Below, one piece after another: positions 57,777 through 64,000 of a stretch of DNA of 64,000 nt (its first letter is position 1; every line of letters starts with the position of its first letter). The position numbers and the translations under genes are program-made. The notes beneath the pieces are model-generated. The model was not told the DNA's origin, searched no databases, and worked only from the letters and a program-made list of their open reading frames with translations. Origin of the DNA: Duganella guangzhouensis (GTDB lineage Bacteria; Pseudomonadota; Gammaproteobacteria; Burkholderiales; Burkholderiaceae_D); the NCBI RefSeq assembly GCF_009674535.1, contig NZ_WKJK01000004.1, positions 248,001 through 312,000 of the forward strand, read 5' to 3'.

Positions 57777-57832
57777 TATACTGTAGCCGCAGTTCTGGGA
57801 ATCAACAGATAAATCTGGAGCGCATGCGCTCC
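57777..57832 (+). promoter_or_regulatory. tat promoter -10 and leader palindrome
   Basis: TATACT (57777-57782) is a strong -10 candidate in the gap after the HIT gene; no convincing -35 is seen. Downstream, GGAGCG-CATG-CGCTCC (57817-57832) is a perfect 16-base palindrome. It ends two bases before the AAGGGG ribosome site of tatA, so a hairpin could modulate translation. Confidence 0.5.
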
Positions 57833-57846
57833 GCAAGGGGAATATG

Positions 57847-58050
57847 ATGGGTTCGTTTAGTATTTGGCACTGGCTGATCGTTCTGGTAATCGTCATGCTG
57901 GTGTTCGGCACCAAGAAACTGGGCAATATGGGTTCCGATATCGGCAAGGCCGTCAAAGGCTTCAAGGATGGCGTCAAGGGCACGGACGAAGACAAGCCAG
58001 CCGCCCCGGCTCCTGGCACCATCGACGTCGATACGAAAGAGAAGAAGTAA
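57847..58050 (+). CDS. tatA: Sec-independent translocase subunit TatA
   Basis: This is a 67-residue membrane protein with one transmembrane helix ([15 protein letters not shown]), followed by [21 protein letters not shown], the amphipathic helix. It oligomerises to form the passage for folded proteins. The ATG at 57847 is six bases from AAGGGG and is preferred over the ATG one codon earlier. Confidence 0.95.
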   Translation: MGSFSIWHWLIVLVIVMLVFGTKKLGNMGSDIGKAVKGFKDGVKGTDEDKPAAPAPGTIDVDTKEKK

Positions 58051-58075
58051 GCAATCGCTTACGTAAATACTTCTT

Positions 58076-58585
58076 ATGATCGATCTCGGTCTTACCAAAC
58101 TTGCTGTCATCGGCGTGGTCGCGCTGATCGTCATCGGTCCTGAAAAGCTGCCCAAGGTGGCGCGCATGGCCGGGACGCTGTACGGCCGCGCCCAGCGTTA
58201 TCTGAACGACGTCAAGTCCGAGGTCACGCGCGAAATCGAGCTGGAAGAATTGCGCAACCTGCAAAAGGAAGTGCAGGATGCGGCCCAGAGCATCAAGTCC
58301 GATGTGGAAAACTCGATCTCGCAAAACATGGCCGAGGTGGAAAACGCCTTCAGCGACAGCTCGGCCAGCGACACGCCGTCGTACGACAGCGCGCCGTTCA
58401 GCAGCGTGACCAGCGAGGATGTGGCGCGCAAGGCGCGCGAGTTCCGCCGCAAGAAGCTGGTGCGCAACTCGGCCATCCCCAACTGGTACAAGCAGCGTAC
58501 CGGCGGCAAACTGCATGTGACTTCCGGCGCGGCGCGGGTGGCCCGCTTCCGTCCGCGCGGTCCTACCAATAGCTCCTTCTTTTAG
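58076..58585 (+). CDS. tatB: Sec-independent translocase subunit TatB
   Basis: This is a 169-residue protein starting MIDLGLTKLAVIGVVALIVIG, the TatB transmembrane helix, with the PEKLPKVARMAGTLYGRAQ hinge and amphipathic helix. A long soluble tail follows, Ser/Asp-rich then basic. It binds twin-arginine signal peptides with TatC. Its stop abuts the tatC start. Confidence 0.95.
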   Translation: MIDLGLTKLAVIGVVALIVIGPEKLPKVARMAGTLYGRAQRYLNDVKSEVTREIELEELRNLQKEVQDAAQSIKSDVENSISQNMAEVENAFSDSSASDTPSYDSAPFSSVTSEDVARKAREFRRKKLVRNSAIPNWYKQRTGGKLHVTSGAARVARFRPRGPTNSSFF

Positions 58586-59341
58586 ATGACCACTCCTAAC
58601 CAGGGCGAAGAGACCTTTATCTCTCACCTGATCGAGCTGCGCGACCGCCTGGTCAAGGCTTCGATCGGCATCGCGATCATGTGCATCGGCCTGATGATCT
58701 GGCCGGGGCCGGCGCATATCTACGACATCATCGCCGAGCCGATGATCAAGGCGCTGCCGGTTGGCTCCAAGATGATCGCCACCGGGGTGGTGGCGCCGTT
58801 CCTGGTGCCGATGAAGGTGACGCTGGTGATCGCCATCATCCTGGCCTTGCCGTGGGTGCTGTATCAGCTGTGGGCGTTTGTGGCGCCTGGCCTGTACGCG
58901 CACGAGAAGCGGCTGATTGCGCCGCTGGTGATTTCGTCGTCGGTGCTGTTTATGTCGGGCGTGGCGTTCTGCTATTTCCTGGTGTTTGGCCGGGTGTTCC
59001 AGTTCATTGCCGAGTTCTCGCCGACCTCGATCGCGGTGACGCCGGATATCGAAAACTATCTGGATTTCGTGATGTCGATGTGCCTGGCGTTTGGCGCGAC
59101 GTTTGAGGTGCCGGTGGTGGTGGTGATTCTGGTGCGCATGGGCCTGGTAAGTGTGGCCAAGCTGAAGGAGATTCGTCCGTATGCGGTGGTCGGCGCGTTT
59201 GTGATCGCGGCGATTGTGACGCCGCCGGATGCGGTCAGCATGTTCTCGCTGGCGATTCCGATGTGCTTGCTGTTCGAGCTGGGTTTGTTGGTGGCGCCGA
59301 TGTTCGTGCGCATCTCCACCGCGCCGGAAGAAAAAGCCTGA
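58586..59341 (+). CDS. tatC: Sec-independent translocase subunit TatC
   Basis: This is a 251-residue inner-membrane protein with six transmembrane helices. FISHLIELRDRLVKA is the conserved TatC start, with FVAPGLYAHEKRLIAPLVISS and IRPYAVVGAFVIAAIVTPPD. It is the signal-peptide receptor of the Tat system. It begins one base after tatB ends and closes the long plus-strand series. Confidence 0.97.
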   Translation: MTTPNQGEETFISHLIELRDRLVKASIGIAIMCIGLMIWPGPAHIYDIIAEPMIKALPVGSKMIATGVVAPFLVPMKVTLVIAIILALPWVLYQLWAFVAPGLYAHEKRLIAPLVISSSVLFMSGVAFCYFLVFGRVFQFIAEFSPTSIAVTPDIENYLDFVMSMCLAFGATFEVPVVVVILVRMGLVSVAKLKEIRPYAVVGAFVIAAIVTPPDAVSMFSLAIPMCLLFELGLLVAPMFVRISTAPEEKA

Positions 59342-59348
59342 TGCGTAG

Positions 59349-59367
59349 GCCGGCTATGGCAGCCGGC
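59349..59367. repeat. Inverted repeat between convergent tatC and coiled-coil gene
   Basis: GCCGGCT-ATGGC-AGCCGGC lies across the stop codon of the minus-strand gene, eight bases after the tatC stop. It could act as a bidirectional transcription stop, but no T-run follows on either strand. Confidence 0.45.
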
Positions 59368-59812
59368 TGACCACATACACCAGCAAGCCGATCTGCACGG
59401 CGCTCAGCACAAACAAAATCGTGAATTTCGCGTTGGTGCGCGCCTTGAACACTTCCAAATCGAATCTCAGCGCATCTATCTTAGCGTTGAGTCCAGTTTC
59501 CACAGCATCTATCTTGCCAATGAGCTCGGTTCTTACCGATTCAATGCGTTCAATGAACTCTGTCCGTACGGATTCAATTCGGCCGATGAACTCTGTCCGT
59601 ACCGATTCAATGCGGCCGATGAGCTCAGTTCTGAGCTCATCCATTCGGGCCAGCAGGTCGGCTTTGAGTATCGCTATTGCGCCAGGGGTGACTGTTCCCT
59701 CGGCAAGAATTTCAAACAAGGCTTGCGCCTGAGCCTCCGCTTGCTCGCGCGGCATGCCGGCGCCGGTTAATTTGTTGACGTAGCTGAGAGTGTCAAAGAT
59801 AGGCATGGTCAT
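59354..59812 (-). CDS. DUF1640-like coiled-coil protein with 11-residue repeats
   Basis: This is a 152-residue protein. The head FDTLSYVNKLTGAGMPREQAEAQAQAL is typical of DUF1640/CCDC90-like proteins. It then has about four 11-residue units of the form IGRIESVRTEF, giving a long hendecad coiled coil, and ends in one transmembrane helix (FTILFVLSAVQIGLLVYVV). GGGAGG precedes the ATG at 59812. The function of bacterial members is unknown. The repeats are near identical at DNA level. Confidence 0.85.
   Translation of the reverse strand: MTMPIFDTLSYVNKLTGAGMPREQAEAQAQALFEILAEGTVTPGAIAILKADLLARMDELRTELIGRIESVRTEFIGRIESVRTEFIERIESVRTELIGKIDAVETGLNAKIDALRFDLEVFKARTNAKFTILFVLSAVQIGLLVYVVSRLP
59518..59649 (-). 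repeat. Four tandem 33-bp units inside the coiled-coil gene
   Basis: Units start at 59518, 59551, 59584 and 59617. The second and third differ at only a few positions, the first is close and the fourth is diverged. As 33 is a multiple of three, copy change would lengthen or shorten the coiled coil without a frameshift. Confidence 0.85.
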
Positions 59813-59909
59813 GATACCTCCCCGATTTGATCGTAGCAGAAAACGGCTGCGTGACAGCCGTTCTCCATCGTATCGAATCAAGTGCCTATCTGTTTGAGCG
59901 AGCGCAGGA

Positions 59910-61808
59910 CTACTGCGTCATCAAGCCTTTGATCACGCGCACCGGCGCGCTGCCGTAGCTGAGGAATTGCTCGTGGAATTCTTTCAGGTTGAACTTGGCG
60001 CCCAACTGCTGCTTGCGCTGCTCGCGCAATTCCATGATCTCGCTGTAGCCGCTGAAATAGCTGGTCAGCTGCACCGACGACACCTGCACGCGATGCCACT
60101 TCTCCACCGCCTCGCTGCGCGTCTGGAACGCCTGGCGCGTCAGCAGATCGATGGCCTGCTCTTCCGTCATGCCCAGCACGTGCACGCTGTAATCGAGGAT
60201 GGTGTTGGTGACGCTGCGCAGATTCCACTTCGAATACATCAGCCACATCTCCGGCGCATTGTCGCCGTAGCCGGACTCCAGCATCATGCGCTCGCCATAC
60301 ACCGCCCAGCCTTCGACCATCGCGCCATTGCCGAAGATCGACTTGACGATCGATGGCGAACGGTTGGCATACACCAGCTGCGCATAGTGACCCGGAATCG
60401 CCTCGTGGATATTCAGAATCTGCAAGATCCAGTAGTTGTACTCGCGCAGGCTGCTCTCGGCCGCTTCCGGCGTCGCCTTATCCAGCGGCGTCACGTTGTA
60501 GTAGGTGCGGTCCTGCGGACGATACGGTCCCGGCGCATCGATGCTGGCGCCAGCCACGCCCGCCGCATAGGCCGGCGTCGCGCGCACTTCCAGCGGCTTG
60601 TTCGGATCCAGCGTCAGCAGATTGTGGCTGATCACCCAATCCTGCAGCACCGGAATCTGGCGCTTGATGTCGTTGACGAAATCCTCGCGCGCCACATGGC
60701 GCTCCGACAGCTTGTCGATCACCATGCCGATCTTGGCAAAGCGGTCGGCCGGCTTGGCGGTGCTGCCCATGGTTTTGTCCCACAGCTCGTCGGACAGCTT
60801 GTCCATATTTGTCAGCAGCTCTTCGCGCGCCGCCAGCGCTTTCTGATAAGTCTGCTCGGCGGTGCTGGCCGACTGGATATCGTAGGCAAACTTCTGCTCA
60901 TACAGCTCCTTGCCGAGGCGGAACGAGCGACGGCCCTTGGTGTCCATCTGCTTGTCCATCTCGGTCAGGAAGGCCACATAGCCATCCACCGCCGTCAGCG
61001 CCGCGTTGATGCGCTGCGTGAACAGCTGCTTTTCCACCGGCGTCAGAATCGAGGCTTGCGCCACCTTGTCTACTTCGGTCAGCAGCGTCTGCACGCCGGG
61101 TGCCTGCGCGATCGCCAGGCGGGTGTGCTCGCGGGTCGGATTGACGATGTTGTGACGCGCCGCGTCGTAATAGGCCGGAATGCTGGCGATGCGCTTCAGC
61201 AGCGTGCGCAGGCGCTGCGGCTGGGCCGCGTATTCGGTGTTCAGGATCAGATCGATCGGACCGGCGACGTTGTAGCTGGCCGGATTCCATTCCCATTCGC
61301 GCAGCGTGGTCAGGCGCCAGCGGTCGCCATCCAGCTTGTTCATCAGCAGGCCCAGATCGGTGCGCTGCTTGGACGACAGCCTGTCGGCGTTGATCGCGCC
61401 CAGGCGCTGCTTCCAGTCATCGATGAAGGCCAGCTCCTTGTCCTGCTCGGCCTTGTCGAACACGGTCAGGGTGGCGGCGGTGTCGTACTTGCCGGCGTAG
61501 ATCGCGCTTTCCGAATCGATGCGCCACAGCGCGTTCAGGAACTGATTGGCGGTGTTGTCAAACTGGCGATCTTGCCAGCGTTCGGTGGCGACCTTCAGCG
61601 CCGGCACGGCGGCCGCAGCAGCGACTTTCTTTCCGCTGGCCTTGGCGGCTTTGCCCTTGCTCTTGACCGACGATTTGGTGGATTTGGTACTTTTGGCGCT
61701 GCCTTTTTTGGTCGGCGTTGCCTTGTGGTGGTGGGTAGCGGCACCGGCTGGTGCTGCGGCCAAGGCCGCCATCAGTGCAGCCAATGCAAATTTAGTCTTG
61801 ATCATCAT
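59910..61808 (-). CDS. DUF885 metallopeptidase-like protein
   Basis: This is a 632-residue secreted protein of the DUF885 family. A signal peptide (FALAALMAALAAAPAGAA) is followed by an unusual Lys/Ser/Thr-rich stretch of about 45 residues (KSTKSTKSSVKSKGKAAKAS), then the all-helical DUF885 fold. A gluzincin-like motif, HEAIPGH, near residue 468 and a downstream EGWAVYGERMM pair suggest zinc peptidase activity. ATGs at 61808 and 61805 are adjacent; AAGG precedes the first by six bases. The substrate is not known. Confidence 0.9.
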   Translation of the reverse strand: MMIKTKFALAALMAALAAAPAGAATHHHKATPTKKGSAKSTKSTKSSVKSKGKAAKASGKKVAAAAAVPALKVATERWQDRQFDNTANQFLNALWRIDSESAIYAGKYDTAATLTVFDKAEQDKELAFIDDWKQRLGAINADRLSSKQRTDLGLLMNKLDGDRWRLTTLREWEWNPASYNVAGPIDLILNTEYAAQPQRLRTLLKRIASIPAYYDAARHNIVNPTREHTRLAIAQAPGVQTLLTEVDKVAQASILTPVEKQLFTQRINAALTAVDGYVAFLTEMDKQMDTKGRRSFRLGKELYEQKFAYDIQSASTAEQTYQKALAAREELLTNMDKLSDELWDKTMGSTAKPADRFAKIGMVIDKLSERHVAREDFVNDIKRQIPVLQDWVISHNLLTLDPNKPLEVRATPAYAAGVAGASIDAPGPYRPQDRTYYNVTPLDKATPEAAESSLREYNYWILQILNIHEAIPGHYAQLVYANRSPSIVKSIFGNGAMVEGWAVYGERMMLESGYGDNAPEMWLMYSKWNLRSVTNTILDYSVHVLGMTEEQAIDLLTRQAFQTRSEAVEKWHRVQVSSVQLTSYFSGYSEIMELREQRKQQLGAKFNLKEFHEQFLSYGSAPVRVIKGLMTQ

Positions 61809-61923
61809 GTGCAGCCTTAACTCTGAAGCGGAGGAGATTATCACTAATCTGCCCACTTGAGAGCGCCCGATACAAGACAAAATAATTATTCTGAGGGAAC
61901 TTTGATTTCTTGATAAAGCCCTC

Positions 61924-64000
61924 TTACTTCTTCAAGCCCTCGTGCAGCATGGACAGCATTTCCGAGGCCGACATGCGGCCGCTGACATCGCTGCCCTCCA
62001 GCAGACTGTCGGCCAGGTCGCGCTTGTGCTGGTGCAGATCGACGATGCCTTCCTCGATGGTGTGGCGCGCCACCAGCCGGTAAATGGTCACCGGCCGCAG
62101 CTGGCCCATGCGGTGGGCGCGGTCCGACGCCTGATCTTCCACCGCCGGATTCCACCACGGGTCCATGTGGATCACGTAGTCGGCTGCAGTCAGATTGATG
62201 CCGACGCCGCCCGCCTTCAGCGAGATCAGGAACACATCGCCATCGCCGGCCTGGAAGGCGTCGACGCGCTTCTTGCGGTCGGCCATCGAAGTCGAGCCGT
62301 CCAGGTACTGATAGCTGACGCCCTGCGTGTCCAGGTGCGCGCGGATCAGCGCCAGGTGATCGACGAACTGGCTGAACACCAGTACTTTGTGCTTGTTGTC
62401 CAGCAGGTTCTCCAGCAGATGCGCGAACGCGGCCAGTTTGCTGCTGGTTAGCTGCAGGTCTGGTGCGATCAGGTTCGGATTGCAGCAGGCGCGGCGCAGC
62501 TTCATGATCTCGGCCAGGATCTGGATCGATTTCTTCTCGGCCGGCCCTTCGACCTTTTCCAGGTTTTCCAGCGCGGCGCGGCGCAGCGATTCGTACAGCG
62601 CCGTTTCGTCCGGCGACAGATCGACTTCCAGCGTGATCTCGGTACGCGACGGCAGTTCGGTCAGCACCTGCGACTTGGTGCGGCGCAGAATGAAGGGCTG
62701 GATCAGACGCCGCAAACGCTGGCGCGCGCCCAGTTCGGCGCGGTGGTTCTGCGCTTTCTCGATCGGCCCGGCGAAGCGCAGGTTGAACTGCTCGATGCTG
62801 CCCAACAGGCCCGGATTGATGAAGCGGAACAGGTTCCACAATTCGCCGAGGTGGTTTTCCAGCGGCGTGCCGGTGACGGCGATGCGGAAATCGCCCTTCA
62901 GCGCCATCACCGCCGCCGAGCGCTTGGTGGCGGCGTTCTTGATCGCCTGCGCCTCATCCAGCACGATGGTGTTCCAGTGGACTTTGGCGAACAGCGCGGA
63001 CTCCAGCTGCAGCAGACCATACGACGTCACCACCACATCGTAAGCATGCAGATTGCCCAGCATCTCGGCGCGGTCGCCGGGGCCGAACAGCTGCATGTTC
63101 AAGGTCGGCGCAAAGCGCGCCGCCTCGCTCATCCAGTTCATGCAGACCGAGGTCGGCGCGATCACCAGCGTCGGGCCTTGCGGCGCACGTGACAGCATCA
63201 ACGCCAGTGCCTGCAGCGTTTTACCCAGGCCCATGTCATCGGCCAAACAGGCGCCCACGCCCCAGTGCGCGAGGCGCGCCAGCCAGTTGTAGCCTTCCAC
63301 CTGATAGTCGCGCAGCTCCGCTTGCAGCGTGGATGGCAGCTGCGGCTCGAATTCCTCGCGCGCCTGCATGCGCGACAGATGCTCTTTCCACAGCTTGTCG
63401 GATTTGAGGCCGCCGACATCGTCCGCCAGTTCTTCCAGCGCGAACGAAGCCAGTGGATGCACGCGCACGCCATCGGCGGTCAGCTCGCCGTAGGCCTGCA
63501 CTTCCTGCAGACGGCGGTACAGTTCCTCGGTCAGCGCCATGTAGCGGTTCTCGCCCAGTTCGACGAAGCGGCCGTGGCTCTTCTCCATCATCTCCAGCAG
63601 CGTGCGCAGGTCGATCACTTTGCCCTCGTCGACCTGCAGTTCGCCGCTGGCGGCAAACCAGTCCTTATTGCTCTTGATGGCCACGCGCAGTTGCTTGGTC
63701 TCGACCTTGTTGATGACGCGGAAGCTCTCGCCCTCCGGCCAGGCGATGACGATGCTGGCCGGGTCCAGCGCCTGCAGTTCGACCAGCAGTTGCAGGCACA
63801 GCGCCGGTTGGCCCAGCAGCCATTCGCCGTGATCCTGCTCGGCCGATTCCAGTATCGGGCATTTTTCGACCAGAGCGCGCTCGGCGTCGCGTTCGTCGAT
63901 GAGCTTGCGCCGTGTCTGCACCGGCTTGCCGCCGATATCGGCAATCACGCTGTCGGCGCCGTCGCCCGGCTTGTAGTAGGCGCCGTTCACCAGCGGCCGC
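61924..64000 (-). CDS. SNF2-family helicase, 5' part outside the window
   Basis: About 690 C-terminal residues of an ATP-dependent SNF2 protein are visible; the frame stays open to the right edge, so the N-terminus is missing. Motif I is LADDMGLGKTLQAL, motif II is IVLDEAQAIKN, and the helicase C part has GVGINLTAADYVIHMDPWWNPA and SDRAHRMGQ. The region before the motor contains an acidic SNF2-associated segment. It is distinct from the SNF2 gene at 25141 (DEAQ rather than DESH). No neighbour suggests a specific role. Confidence 0.9.
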   Translation of the reverse strand, partial: RPLVNGAYYKPGDGADSVIADIGGKPVQTRRKLIDERDAERALVEKCPILESAEQDHGEWLLGQPALCLQLLVELQALDPASIVIAWPEGESFRVINKVETKQLRVAIKSNKDWFAASGELQVDEGKVIDLRTLLEMMEKSHGRFVELGENRYMALTEELYRRLQEVQAYGELTADGVRVHPLASFALEELADDVGGLKSDKLWKEHLSRMQAREEFEPQLPSTLQAELRDYQVEGYNWLARLAHWGVGACLADDMGLGKTLQALALMLSRAPQGPTLVIAPTSVCMNWMSEAARFAPTLNMQLFGPGDRAEMLGNLHAYDVVVTSYGLLQLESALFAKVHWNTIVLDEAQAIKNAATKRSAAVMALKGDFRIAVTGTPLENHLGELWNLFRFINPGLLGSIEQFNLRFAGPIEKAQNHRAELGARQRLRRLIQPFILRRTKSQVLTELPSRTEITLEVDLSPDETALYESLRRAALENLEKVEGPAEKKSIQILAEIMKLRRACCNPNLIAPDLQLTSSKLAAFAHLLENLLDNKHKVLVFSQFVDHLALIRAHLDTQGVSYQYLDGSTSMADRKKRVDAFQAGDGDVFLISLKAGGVGINLTAADYVIHMDPWWNPAVEDQASDRAHRMGQLRPVTIYRLVARHTIEEGIVDLHQHKRDLADSLLEGSDVSGRMSASEMLSMLHEGLKK

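Noticed and set aside
59518..59649. CRISPR-like array
   Set aside because: The 33-bp units are directly adjacent, without spacers, and are in frame within a coiled-coil gene.

Overview
The window is GC-rich, densely coded DNA with the gene content and gene order of a betaproteobacterium of the order Burkholderiales. The best fit is Oxalobacteraceae (Massilia/Duganella/Janthinobacterium type). This rests on the block mlaFEDACB - ABC exporter - BolA/IbaG - murA - hisGD..E - HIT - tatABC, on a short-form HisG, and on the liu, gltBD, ubiX and tex genes. It is ordinary chromosome: I see no rRNA, tRNA, prophage, integron or CRISPR array. The only mobile-type gene is a REP-associated tyrosine transposase.

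Layout. 1-8.8 kb: a truncated BlaR1-type sensor with an apparent BlaI-type operator, an aldo/keto reductase divergent from a LysR regulator, a PBP4-type DD-peptidase (dacB) overlapping a SpmA-SpmB fusion gene, an orphan peptide-binding protein and a YihY/BrkB membrane protein. 8.8-9.1 kb: a non-coding stretch that folds like 6S RNA and ends in a terminator. 9.4-13.0 kb: an arsR-arsC-arsB operon that runs with overlapping or near-zero gaps into an atypical S26 signal peptidase and a flavin-reductase-like gene. 13.0-19.6 kb (minus strand): a LiuR-controlled acyl-CoA catabolism cluster (liuR, isovaleryl-CoA dehydrogenase, aceK, thiolase, SDR, acyl-CoA dehydrogenase).

19.9-25 kb: small regulators, ubiX-grxD, a PadR/DUF2812 pair and tex. 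25-31 kb: an SNF2-family helicase followed closely by a cytoplasmic PAS histidine kinase and an OmpR-type response regulator, then the RAYT transposase. 31-37.3 kb: gltB-gltD. 37.3-42.3 kb: an EmrB-EmrA-NodT tripartite efflux operon divergent from an AraC regulator. 42.5-59.3 kb: one long co-directional series for envelope lipid transport (mla), an ABC-2 exporter, murA, histidine biosynthesis with a DNA methyltransferase gene inside it, and Tat export. 59.3-64 kb (minus strand): a DUF1640-like coiled-coil protein with 33-bp repeats, a DUF885 peptidase-like protein and the C-terminal part of a second SNF2 helicase.

The points most worth a second look are: the orphan beta-class DNA methyltransferase translationally coupled to hisD; the signal-peptidase-like gene in the ars operon whose catalytic lysine is methionine; the BlaR1 sensor with STFN in place of STFK; the SpmAB-dacB pairing in a lineage not known to sporulate; and the helicase/two-component operon. 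All calls were made by reading the sequence. No database search was run.
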